From Porphyromonadaceae bacterium UBA7332 (lineage in GTDB: Bacteria > Bacteroidota > Bacteroidia > Bacteroidales > UBA7332): a DNA stretch of 16,721 bases. The notes beneath the pieces were generated by a model. It searched no databases, was not told the DNA's origin, and saw only the letters and a program-made list of their open reading frames with translations. The stretch lies in the NCBI GenBank assembly GCA_002471225.1, contig DKPO01000014.1, positions 1 through 16,721 on the forward strand, written 5' to 3'. Shown piece after piece: positions 6,204-14,207 of this stretch. Each line of letters opens with the position of its first letter. The stretch's first letter is position 1. A program made the position numbers and the translations under genes.

Positions 6204-6282
6204 GGATTTTACTTGCCTTAACCAGCAACCATTGAATAATTGTATTCAATGGCTATCCAGTCAAGGTCATGAAATAAAATCC
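6204..6282. repeat. Nested palindrome with perfect 10-bp core hairpin
   Basis: The core at 6229-6252 is a perfect hairpin CCATTGAATA/TATTCAATGG with loop ATTG. Around it lie CCTT (6216-6219) with AAGG (6263-6266), and GGATTTTA (6204-6211) with TAAAATCC (6275-6282). The whole could fold as one extended stem with large internal loops. It sits in the middle of the array and lacks the TTCACA loop. Confidence 0.6.
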
Positions 6283-6583
6283 AACTATATATAAACACAA
6301 AACTATCAAATTGGAGAGAAGATTATTCACATAATCTCCTCTCTGCCATTACTCAATTTTCTATGATCTATCTATTACCTGAATTTGCTTTTATAAATTG
6401 GCCTGAAAATCAAACCAATCTGATGAAACAGCTTCACAGTCAAATCAAAAAAATTGTATTATACCCTGTTATTTATAATATATAGACAAGGAACCGTCTA
6501 CATACGGTATCCTTGTGGTGAAATTTCATTTAAACAGCACGCTATTCACATAGCGCACTGTCCTCAAGAACCTTAATAGAAAT

Positions 6584-6625
6584 TATTGAGAAATTATCTC
6601 AATATCTCTCCTACAATAAAGAGAG
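6584..6625. repeat. Two further adjacent hairpins at the right edge of the array
   Basis: TATTGAGA (6584-6591) pairs perfectly with TCTCAATA (6597-6604) around a 5-nt loop. Next to it CTCTC (6606-6610) pairs with GAGAG (6621-6625). They lie about 90-130 bases past the stop of the last pilus gene and could belong to the 3' end of the operon transcript. Confidence 0.5.
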
Positions 6626-6714
6626 TCCAAGTAACATAAAATGATATTTTAACTTTCCATTTTCTGTTTGTTATAAAACGTATCGTATTCCCTAAATTCC
6701 ATACAAATATATCT

Positions 6715-7251
6715 TTAGAATACGTCCCTGACACAACGAACGTAATAACCTGAGTCCGGGGAACCACTACTCGAATTCCCGTTAGAAAGGTTTATTTTAT
6801 TTTGTTGCTTCGTATCACCGGAAATTAAACCAGTCATATAGAAATTATTTTGAAAACCTGTAAATCCTGATTTACTTTCTATTGCATACCGTAACGTATA
6901 AATCAGAAAAAGTTCTTTTTGATTCGGTACCCGCCAGTTGCCTCCATTTTCATTCAAGTCCTTACAAAATTTGGAACCATTCGCCCATGCATCAATCCGA
7001 TGTGCACTTTCAGAATGGCTCACTTCAAAGTTCTTTGCCGGAAGTATAATAGCCAAACTCCCATTGATTGTATGATTTGCATCAAAATAGTTCACCGGAA
7101 TATGGTCCGGACACTGACTGTACATGGGTAATCCTTCCGAATGGATAAAAACCCTACGACTTGTTCCGGATCCGCTTGAAGAGACTCTTTGAGCCTTCAA
7201 TCCCGTCAAACCTACGATTAAAAACAGCAGACTTATATATATTTTTCTCAT
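6715..7251 (-). CDS. Secreted FISUMP-like domain protein, last gene of the pilus operon
   Basis: The 178-residue product has a type I signal peptide (MRKIYISLLFLIVGLTGLKA, cut before Gln). It lacks a lipobox, unlike the other subunits. The rest resembles the FISUMP/DUF1566-like domain found at the ends of many Bacteroidales tip adhesins: GGNWRVPNQKELFLIY near residues 105-120 and the terminal GYYVRCVRDVF. The last residues match the ends of two other subunits in the operon (LPVRCVKD and LRIRCVRN). It is thus a stand-alone copy of that domain, perhaps an exchangeable tip or a secreted accessory. Seven bases separate it from the DUF4906-type gene. It is visibly A+T-richer than the larger genes upstream. 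Confidence 0.75.
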   Translation of the reverse strand: MRKIYISLLFLIVGLTGLKAQRVSSSGSGTSRRVFIHSEGLPMYSQCPDHIPVNYFDANHTINGSLAIILPAKNFEVSHSESAHRIDAWANGSKFCKDLNENGGNWRVPNQKELFLIYTLRYAIESKSGFTGFQNNFYMTGLISGDTKQQNKINLSNGNSSSGSPDSGYYVRCVRDVF

Positions 7252-7258
7252 AAATCAA

Positions 7259-10000
7259 TTAATCTAAATTTCGTACACATCTTATACGTAAAGCAAAATT
7301 ATTCATTGATGACAACTGATTATAGTGAGAAGCGAAATGGTTATAATAAATACACGGATTACCATTAAACAAACAATCACTAGACGTATAATAGGTCCGA
7401 TTAACTGAAGGTTTCCCGTCAAAAGGATACGTATTATAATACATATTGACGCCAATCATATTATTTCTTGCCGGCAGATACCATTTCACCTCAGCTCCTT
7501 CGATTTTTCCGTTTCCATCCAGATCACGGTTTTTATACATACAATATGCAGCTGCATAGGTATTATGAACCATATCCAATGGATTGGCGGGTAAATTATT
7601 TGATCCGAAAGCTTTATACAAGTCAGTCGTATTTTTCAAGCCATTATCCAATGATGTATTATGCGCTTGGTAGAGTCCCCAGGGAACCGGATTAAGAATT
7701 TCATCTTTATCGGAATATTTTATCAGATTTTCCTCCATATTTTCTATACCCAATCTTTTGGTATATCCTGTTTCGGTCGAGAAATCCCCTCCGAAATAAC
7801 CCAGATTCACAATATTATACTGATCAAAACAGGTATATTTAGGTATGAAGCTGAGTGTCTCGTCGCTATTCAGCAACTCGGGATCATCATAAACCGTATG
7901 GCAAAATTTCAGATATCCCGAACGATAACGCGGAGCATTTGCAGCCAGATCAATGTATTCGTCTGCATACAACATCGTCGTTGTTTCGTTATAGCCGTCA
8001 GCTGCCTGACCACTATTATGGTTAATGTCTGCCATCCTTATTTGCAGTCGCCCACTGTTTACTCCCGGATACTGAAGCGCATCGGACAAACGTACCCAAT
8101 TATAAGCCGAAACACCCTGAATAGGATTGTAGTTATTGTCACGTATCTCTATACTTGACCGACCTCTCTTTGCCCGGATTGTCAACGGACGAAAATCATA
8201 ATGAGCATCCATCGTATCAGACAGTAACGTAATACTCCAGATATCCGGTGTAACCTGCGGAGCAACAGGCTGAAAGAAATCGGCCTTCAAACGACCTTCG
8301 GTATTGTTTTTGCTGAAATAGAATGAAGAGAATCTCTCGTTCAGCGTATTATTCAGCAAGAAATAACAATAAATATTTCCTCCGGGGCTATCGATTGACT
8401 TCTGATAAGCAGCCTGCTTATAGCCCGGCTGATCCGCAAACTTCACCCAGCTCCATGCTTCGTCATGCGCAAATTCAGCCCGGACAAAACGACCGTCTGC
8501 AAAACCGGTCTCTATGTGCAAACCTCCTGCAATACCGTTTTTCCGTTTTATGCGAATCGTTTTGATCAGATCACCAATCCGGATGGTCAGTGAACCTTCC
8601 GAAGCCGTTGTAAACCGGGACGCATCCATATGAATATGCAGAGGATATTGTTTATCTGTGCCGTCGGACTGATCCAGAACACCGGTATTTCCGGAAACTG
8701 TCATAAAACTTTCGGCACGTAATGTCAAACCATCTCCTTTGAGCTCAACCGTAGCTGTCGTCACACTTTTCGGTGCATTATGAGATAAATTCGTAACAAA
8801 CAAATTATAACGTGTCTGATCCGTATAAACCGTATAATCGCTGTTGGTCACCCCCAGATAATAAGCACCGTTACTAATCACAAGATCAGTTGCTCCATTG
8901 CCCGAATTATCAATCGTCACATCATATTTTATATTCAGTGGCTTATTGGCTTTTGCTTCATCCAACGATAAATAGCCCGGGCCACTGATTTCTTTGATCC
9001 GTACCCTGTAAAGCGTATTCGGATTGATCACATAACGGGTTTCACTACTTTGCGGATAGAACATCCGTACCTTATAGTAGCAGGACTTATGTTGTGTCCC
9101 GGCAGCATCCGTATAGTTGCCATTCAGAATCAGATCCGTTGCCTGTTGATCGGGATCCGCTTCCGGCATAAAAGAGGTCGGATAGATATATACCGGCGAA
9201 ACGACTCCCGCAGAAGTCACAGGAGTTGACCTGAAACTTCCTGTACGCTTTCCCGAAAAGGAGCGGTTGGGCTGATACCATAAAAAACCTTCCGGCTCGC
9301 CATCCATGACTTTCACTTTATTGAGCGTGAAGTTAGTCAACCCTGCTGCCGTGATATCAATGCGGGCAGCAGACATATACAGAGGAATCTCCAGATTATT
9401 AGTCGATGCGACTGAAATATCCTGCAAAAAAACAGCCCGGGAAGACATCGGATAATCATCCGACAGATTACTATATTCACCTCCCGGTTGAAGCGGATCT
9501 TTATATAATTCGCCCAATGTGAGTTTGAAATCCTTTATATCTATCCACCGGACAGAAGATCCGCTGCTCGTCAGGCTCTCTAACCTTTCCCGTGCCTCTG
9601 CCGACAGATTGGAATAGACTTGCAGATAGCATTTCTCCGATCTCGGAGAAAGCTCTATATAAGCTTTATCATTCAATCCGGAGCCATACAGCTTTTCGAG
9701 ATCGACGAAATTTGTTTCGATCAAACGATCCTGATCAGTCAAACCGCCTTCCGATGCTGCTTCGAAAACCAGTACACCGATTGAGTGAAGTTTCTTCTCC
9801 GGATCCTCTTTATCCGTACTACGCGTTTCGACTAAATCCAAACCTGAAACAAGCAGACGTACCGGAATACGCAGCTTACCTCCGGGCGTCAGTTCGGGGA
9901 CAGAGGAGTCAGCCGAAGATATATAGTCCTGATCAGCACAGGATGAAAAAAACAGGCCTACAAATAAAATCATTAAAACAGCAGAAAGTCTGTTGCGCAT
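7259..10000 (-). CDS. Large fimbrial tip lipoprotein, DUF4906 type
   Basis: This 913-residue lipoprotein has signal peptide and lipobox LFFSSC (Cys21). A Mfa2/fimbrillin-like N-terminal region (about 40-200, LHSIGVLVFEA) follows, with ETR-S at residue 60 as a candidate arginine cleavage site. Beta-rich, BACON/Ig-like stretches occupy about 200-600. The C-terminal third resembles DUF4906 proteins: YNWVRLSDALQYPGVNSGRL, then KNRDLDGNGKIEGAEVKWYL, then the terminal ALRIRCVRNLD. The DLDGNGKIEGAE stretch fits a 12-residue EF-hand-like calcium loop. The size and near-final position in the operon suggest a tip or tip-adaptor adhesin exposed on the cell surface. It starts 6 bases after the preceding gene, indicating co-translation. 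The exact ligand is unknown. Confidence 0.82.
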   Translation of the reverse strand: MRNRLSAVLMILFVGLFFSSCADQDYISSADSSVPELTPGGKLRIPVRLLVSGLDLVETRSTDKEDPEKKLHSIGVLVFEAASEGGLTDQDRLIETNFVDLEKLYGSGLNDKAYIELSPRSEKCYLQVYSNLSAEARERLESLTSSGSSVRWIDIKDFKLTLGELYKDPLQPGGEYSNLSDDYPMSSRAVFLQDISVASTNNLEIPLYMSAARIDITAAGLTNFTLNKVKVMDGEPEGFLWYQPNRSFSGKRTGSFRSTPVTSAGVVSPVYIYPTSFMPEADPDQQATDLILNGNYTDAAGTQHKSCYYKVRMFYPQSSETRYVINPNTLYRVRIKEISGPGYLSLDEAKANKPLNIKYDVTIDNSGNGATDLVISNGAYYLGVTNSDYTVYTDQTRYNLFVTNLSHNAPKSVTTATVELKGDGLTLRAESFMTVSGNTGVLDQSDGTDKQYPLHIHMDASRFTTASEGSLTIRIGDLIKTIRIKRKNGIAGGLHIETGFADGRFVRAEFAHDEAWSWVKFADQPGYKQAAYQKSIDSPGGNIYCYFLLNNTLNERFSSFYFSKNNTEGRLKADFFQPVAPQVTPDIWSITLLSDTMDAHYDFRPLTIRAKRGRSSIEIRDNNYNPIQGVSAYNWVRLSDALQYPGVNSGRLQIRMADINHNSGQAADGYNETTTMLYADEYIDLAANAPRYRSGYLKFCHTVYDDPELLNSDETLSFIPKYTCFDQYNIVNLGYFGGDFSTETGYTKRLGIENMEENLIKYSDKDEILNPVPWGLYQAHNTSLDNGLKNTTDLYKAFGSNNLPANPLDMVHNTYAAAYCMYKNRDLDGNGKIEGAEVKWYLPARNNMIGVNMYYNTYPFDGKPSVNRTYYTSSDCLFNGNPCIYYNHFASHYNQLSSMNNFALRIRCVRNLD

Positions 10001-10006
10001 AAACGT

Positions 10007-11308
10007 CTATTTTACATTTAAATGAATGATTCGCGAAATATTTCCTGAACGGATAGTCAGCCGGTAATAACCAGCCGGCGTCTGAGCAGGAATGATTACA
10101 TACCCTTTATGAGCCACAGCATCAAATACCAGCGATGACGCGATATAAGGCGAGCAACTCTGACTAACAGACGACCCGTTCGTTGAGAAATAAATCCGCT
10201 GTTCTTTACCGGACTGCCAGCTCATATTGGTGGAGGCAACCTGTAAATAGGTAGCGGGAACCGAAATTTCTACATCCTGTGTATCCCATGGAACTACAAC
10301 AGCCTGCAAATTAAACGGTGTATCGCCACCACCCCGATAAGTCAGCTGGTAATGCAGAGACTGACCGGGATTCCAGCCCGAACGTCCCGAACCATCCACA
10401 GGTGCATATAAGGTCGTATGAAACACTCTTAACACCTGGTCGACTCGTCCGCGAAAGTGAATCTCGAGTTGCGGAACACTCCCATCAGGCCGATCGGAGA
10501 AAGACTGAGGCATCAGATAAAACGACTCTTTATCATTCAACAGGGACTGCATCCCTGCGGTCAACCAATAGTTATTTTTGAGTTCAGCCACGCCACCGTC
10601 TGTCGCTGACGAAGCATAGAAGTCCTCTCCTGATAACGCATCGGTGTGCCATCCGGCAGAAGTCAATTCCATACCCCTATACAAGCAGTAGGAAGATGCT
10701 GAACGATAAAGATTCTTCAGAACGATTTTTTCGATACAAACCGTCTCTCCTTTGTAATCTGCAGCCACAGCTCCCGAAAACCGCACCTGCGTAAGCGCAT
10801 GTTTGAGATTGAAATGAATCTGATTCGATCCGCTCTCCTGATAAACCCGATTCACCGTAGTCCCTAAAGACCAAAGCAGATCTTTCTGATCGCGTGCCCG
10901 GGAAGGAACATCCAAGTGCATGACCGGATGATTTCCTCTGACATGGGTAATCAGCGGAAGGTCTTCATAGGGCGCAAATGCAAAGAAATGATGATAACCT
11001 TGCGGGACCCAGTATTTCGGCGGTGCATACGTCCAGTTGCCCGAAGCATTGCGCGTGAGTTTCTCTTTATCGAACAGATAGGCAAAATCGGGTGCATCCG
11101 TCCCTAACGGAGAGGCTGCCGAATAATAGCCATATACTGCCATGGTGTTCAGATTGGTCTCTGTAACACTCCCTCCACGCGTCTTCGACTCACGGATATC
11201 TCCTTCAGCCGAAAAGTTCATCTGCCGGTCAGGCCTCTGAATACCTGTTTCTTCCGATTCATTGCATGACCAAATCAATAATAGCGAGCATAAAGCTAAT
11301 AATCTCAT
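10007..11308 (-). CDS. Fimbrillin family protein (Mfa-like), accessory or tip subunit
   Basis: This 433-residue lipoprotein has lipobox LIWSC (Cys15). The mature N-terminus RQMNFSAEGDIRESKTRGGS carries a candidate processing arginine at residue 44. The Mfa-like core follows: TNLNTMAVYGYYSA, YAPPKYWVPQGYHHFFAFAP, and HFNLKHALTQVRFSG, which is the usual FKHALT-type signature. A C-terminal region (about 350-433) ending TIRSGNISRIIHLNVK looks like one additional small beta domain. In type V pili such subunits precede the tip, are lipidated in the periplasm, cut after Arg and joined by strand exchange. It lies 38 bases after the previous gene and 6 before the DUF4906-type gene. Confidence 0.85.
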   Translation of the reverse strand: MRLLALCSLLLIWSCNESEETGIQRPDRQMNFSAEGDIRESKTRGGSVTETNLNTMAVYGYYSAASPLGTDAPDFAYLFDKEKLTRNASGNWTYAPPKYWVPQGYHHFFAFAPYEDLPLITHVRGNHPVMHLDVPSRARDQKDLLWSLGTTVNRVYQESGSNQIHFNLKHALTQVRFSGAVAADYKGETVCIEKIVLKNLYRSASSYCLYRGMELTSAGWHTDALSGEDFYASSATDGGVAELKNNYWLTAGMQSLLNDKESFYLMPQSFSDRPDGSVPQLEIHFRGRVDQVLRVFHTTLYAPVDGSGRSGWNPGQSLHYQLTYRGGGDTPFNLQAVVVPWDTQDVEISVPATYLQVASTNMSWQSGKEQRIYFSTNGSSVSQSCSPYIASSLVFDAVAHKGYVIIPAQTPAGYYRLTIRSGNISRIIHLNVK

Positions 11309-11346
11309 ATTTTTTCGAATTCAACGATCTTTTTTAATTCCTATTT

Positions 11347-13023
11347 TTAATTCGTATCTTTTACACAACGGACCGGCAATGCTTTGCCTGCATGAAATCT
11401 AGCGACCGGGTTGACCTGTGTCGCCTCGAAGCTGAACATGGATGCATCACCCGGATTGTCATTAATCGTATTCAGCCAATATTGACCGGTCTCGGCAAAA
11501 TGATTCGGCATATAGGGACCATAGCGGTCACCATTATCCGCCCGATAGCCGATAGCCGGCAGAAAGAGCAGACGGGCTGCTTCCATTCCTCTCGGAAAAT
11601 ATCCGCCATTTATCTCGAAAGGGCGTGCCCAATGAGCCGTATAGGCTGTCTGACTCTCAAAGCCCGAGAAGAGCTTCGAATCAGCCACTGAGGGTAATCG
11701 CCACCCACTCCGGTAAGTATTAAGTGCCTGATCAGTCATATTTATTATGTCTGATGCCGACAAACCAATCAAACGGCAGATATCGCCTTTCCCTTTGCGT
11801 ATATTAGCCACCTGATGATAGGAGGCATCCGATATATTCTTTATATTTTTTTCCCATTCCGCATTGGAATAGAACGGATATCCCTGAAAATAATCCGAGG
11901 CAGTCCCTGCTAACGGATAGAAACGGAGTTGACTGATACTCCACGGCTGATCATTCAATGAAAAGGCGATCACTCCACCAAATTTGACACAAAGAATATT
12001 GTCTTTATGTACAGGTTTGTCAGCCGAAGCCGATGGACCACCCCAAGGTGCAGCCGCTAATTTACCTTCGCTATTGAGATAAAGCAGATTGGCTCCGCCA
12101 CCCGGTGCGGAAAGAACAATTGAGTAAACGATTTGCTTACCCGCTGTCCATTGCACATTATTCAGACTGACAGATACGGATTTTTGTCCTTCGATATCAA
12201 TCACAATACGAGCTGATTCGCCCAATTGCTGGGGGATCATCATCAGATAGCCGTTCGTTGTATTTAGAAGGCCGGACATTTGAAGAGGTGCTTCAAACGG
12301 AACCTTACTAAGAATAACGGGATAAACTCCTGTCGCAACAGAAGAGTCGGTAAGATCCCATTGCAAAGCGTTCCCATCCATGGCGAGCGTTCCACTCGTT
12401 TTTATACCCTGAATGGATAAGCCGGTTATTTTTTCGCCTGAACCCTGTATGCGAAATCCGATACAAGTCAATGCATGTTTCAGCATAAACTTAACGGGAG
12501 CAGTTCCGTTGTTTGAGATATTGCGGTCAAACAACGGGACGGCTATCGTCAGATCGGGCTGGTCAGCACATTTCGAAGGTACTTCATAGCGCAATCGGGG
12601 CAAACCGGTAGTCTGGATCAGGGAGATTCCGTTTTGGGGAGTCGCTGACGGACCGTAGGCAAAAAAAGAAATATTGGCATCTGTGGCAACCGGCCAGTAA
12701 ACAGGCCCTTTTTCATAGCTCCAGACACCGGAAGCTGTTTGGGTAGCCCTCACATCATTCATAAAATCGGGCCGGGCTGTCGCTGCCTGTTTTGCCCAGG
12801 TAAAATCTTTTCCATTGCCGGTATAATAGCCAAATATTTTCAGATTACTGATTTCTGAAATATCTGCAGCCGGATGCCCCCGGGTCGGATCGGTCGGATC
12901 ACGAAAGGCTACAATCCCGATGGGGGTATTCAGTTCCTGCTCGCTCGTGAATGTCTGTGTGCAGGATACTCCTAATATGAATAAAGCAATCAGACAAAAA
13001 AAGGGGTTGGCAGATCTATACAT
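11347..13023 (-). CDS. Fimbrillin family protein with C-terminal FISUMP-like domain
   Basis: This 558-residue lipoprotein has lipobox ILGVSC (Cys21). Residue 48 (DPTRGH) is a candidate cleavage arginine. Residues about 50-310 are Mfa-like: ISNLKIFGYYTGNGKDFTW, GPVYWPVATDANISFFAYGP and VKFMLKHALTCIGFRIQG. The remaining part (about 345-558) resembles a FISUMP/DUF1566 domain with SGWRLPSVADSKLF, then LFLPAIGYR, then the terminal LPVRCVKDTN. This architecture is common for minor or tip pilins of Bacteroidales. It follows the putative stalk gene by 89 bases, a gap that contains a hairpin, so it is likely made at a lower level than the stalk. Confidence 0.85.
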   Translation of the reverse strand: MYRSANPFFCLIALFILGVSCTQTFTSEQELNTPIGIVAFRDPTDPTRGHPAADISEISNLKIFGYYTGNGKDFTWAKQAATARPDFMNDVRATQTASGVWSYEKGPVYWPVATDANISFFAYGPSATPQNGISLIQTTGLPRLRYEVPSKCADQPDLTIAVPLFDRNISNNGTAPVKFMLKHALTCIGFRIQGSGEKITGLSIQGIKTSGTLAMDGNALQWDLTDSSVATGVYPVILSKVPFEAPLQMSGLLNTTNGYLMMIPQQLGESARIVIDIEGQKSVSVSLNNVQWTAGKQIVYSIVLSAPGGGANLLYLNSEGKLAAAPWGGPSASADKPVHKDNILCVKFGGVIAFSLNDQPWSISQLRFYPLAGTASDYFQGYPFYSNAEWEKNIKNISDASYHQVANIRKGKGDICRLIGLSASDIINMTDQALNTYRSGWRLPSVADSKLFSGFESQTAYTAHWARPFEINGGYFPRGMEAARLLFLPAIGYRADNGDRYGPYMPNHFAETGQYWLNTINDNPGDASMFSFEATQVNPVARFHAGKALPVRCVKDTN

Positions 13024-13049
13024 AGTTTCATGATTTTGAATAAATAGCA

Positions 13050-13071
13050 GGAGAGGCTTTTACCCCTCTCC
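13050..13071 (-). terminator. Intra-operon hairpin after the putative stalk gene
   Basis: A perfect 7-bp stem GGAGAGG/CCTCTCC with an 8-nt loop lies in the 89-base gap after the fimbrillin stop. On the minus strand no T-run follows closely, so it is more likely a partial terminator or a 3'-end stabiliser than a full stop. Such an element would raise the ratio of stalk to tip subunits. Confidence 0.5.
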
Positions 13072-13112
13072 CGTAGATTTAAGCAGGGTTTAGGTTAGTT
13101 GTCGTTCAACTA

Positions 13113-14207
13113 TTAATTATTATCTGGTTTACCAGGTTGTGGCTTTTCAATCGTAACTTCATCCCAGTTTGCTACTTCAGAAGAGAAAATGATTTCATGA
13201 CCGAAGATCGGTTTACCGTCAGGACCTGTTGTAGACTCTCCATTGATTGTAATATTCATTCCGTAGTTTTTACCAGGAAGAAACTCATTAGATGCCATAT
13301 CATCCGGCTTAATTGTATAAGTAACATCTCCTTCGAATACAATCACTCCATTTTTCTTAATTACAACAGGCAGACTAATACTTGTGTGAGGTGAGCTTTG
13401 CGGTAAAATCAAATAGTTACTATTTCCAGTATAGGTCGTCCATTCATTAAGAGGTTCTCTCAAATCATTATAACTATCGTATCCTTCACCAGCTACATCA
13501 GTTAAATTTTCCCAGGTTGGTGTATCATCCATTGCATTAATAGTTCCATTTACCATTAGGACAGTCAGACTTGGAGTATGTATATTTTCGGCACCATAGC
13601 TTACTGAATAACCGGCATCCTTTAAAGCTTTAGTCAAATCGACACTAATAGTGACTTTAGACAGCATATGTTTGAACTGAAAGTGAACGTTGTTTCCACT
13701 TGGTTTTGTTTTATCTGTAAAACTCTGCGGAATTGCAATCGTGAAATCTTCCTGAGCATCCCCTTTTTCAGTAGCAGTAGGTACAGTATAATTAATATTC
13801 AGACTTTTATATTCTTTATCTTCAACCAACATACTATAAACATGAGCTGGTGCAAAACCATAGAAATTTAAAATCCAGCCGTTATTTGCAGGCCAATAAA
13901 ATTTATTCCCTGACTGAATTTGATCCCTGCTTGTATAATTGTTAAAACCATCTGAGTTAGTTCCACTATTGGCTGTACCCGGTATTAAAGTTTCATTCAT
14001 AAACCAATAATCGCCGGTAACTTCTCCATTGCTTAATTTTGCAAAAACCTGATAAGGGTCATTCGTGTCATTTGCCGCACGCGTTACCTTATCATTCAAG
14101 GTCGAGAACTTGATTTCATTGGACTTTTCAGTCATTTCCTGAATTTCATTTTGCGAACAGCTGGCCAGCAAACCTACAGCAGCCAGTGAAAAAATCATTT
14201 TTTTCAT
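13113..14207 (-). CDS. Fimbrillin family protein, probable major pilus stalk subunit
   Basis: This 364-residue lipoprotein has signal MKKMIFSLAAVGLLASC (lipobox LASC, Cys17) and a mature start SNEIKFSTLNDKVTRAAN with candidate cleavage arginine 43. The Mfa-like core follows: YWPANNGWILNFYGFAPA and VHFQFKHMLSKVTISVDL. The C-terminal part (ANEFLPGKNYGMNITINGE, then VANWDEVTIEKP) is the usual ending of this family. It is the first pilin after the anchor gene, has the simplest one-piece architecture, is followed by a hairpin and is preceded by a 102-base gap that may hold its own promoter. These points favour a stalk role, though this is inferred. Its DNA is clearly A+T-richer than that of neighbouring subunits, which may reflect diversification or exchange of the exposed pilin. 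Confidence 0.85.
   Translation of the reverse strand: MKKMIFSLAAVGLLASCSQNEIQEMTEKSNEIKFSTLNDKVTRAANDTNDPYQVFAKLSNGEVTGDYWFMNETLIPGTANSGTNSDGFNNYTSRDQIQSGNKFYWPANNGWILNFYGFAPAHVYSMLVEDKEYKSLNINYTVPTATEKGDAQEDFTIAIPQSFTDKTKPSGNNVHFQFKHMLSKVTISVDLTKALKDAGYSVSYGAENIHTPSLTVLMVNGTINAMDDTPTWENLTDVAGEGYDSYNDLREPLNEWTTYTGNSNYLILPQSSPHTSISLPVVIKKNGVIVFEGDVTYTIKPDDMASNEFLPGKNYGMNITINGESTTGPDGKPIFGHEIIFSSEVANWDEVTIEKPQPGKPDNN

Larger units (their letters stand above)
5861..6563 (-). repeat. Array of six stem-loops with conserved loop and unrelated stems
   Basis: Six hairpins lie at 5861-5892, 5936-5967, 6061-6092, 6313-6344, 6486-6516 and 6534-6561. Five have the plus-strand loop TTCACA; the fifth has CTACAT. 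In the first four, 13-nt arms give 12, 10, 11 and 12 pairs. The fifth has 12 pairs with one bulge and the sixth 9 of 11. Arm sequences differ from unit to unit (for example GAAAAAGACTCTA, GGAGAGAAGATTA, ACAGCACGCTA) yet stay self-complementary. On the minus strand the loop with its closing base reads ATG-TGA in five units and ATG-TAG in the fifth. The array lies between the pilus operon and the 166-aa gene on the same strand, so it could be a 3' or 5' untranslated region or a separate small RNA locus. Confidence 0.85.

Noticed and set aside
5950..6221. Open frames of 62 and 77 codons within the hairpin array
   Set aside because: They cross several hairpins, have no plausible start context and show no domain. 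The stem-loop structure explains the sequence better.
6433..6438. Another TTCACA between the fourth and fifth array units
   Set aside because: Flanking bases do not form a stem beyond one or two pairs, so it is not counted as an array unit.
5861..6563. CRP-type binding sites, because the loops contain TGTGA on the minus strand
   Set aside because: A CRP site needs TGTGA and TCACA half-sites in inverted order with a 6-bp gap. Here only one half occurs per unit, in a loop, with variable flanks.
9592..10002. Plus-strand 136-codon frame opposite the start of the DUF4906-type gene
   Set aside because: It is an antisense shadow of a well-supported lipoprotein gene with signal peptide and operon spacing.
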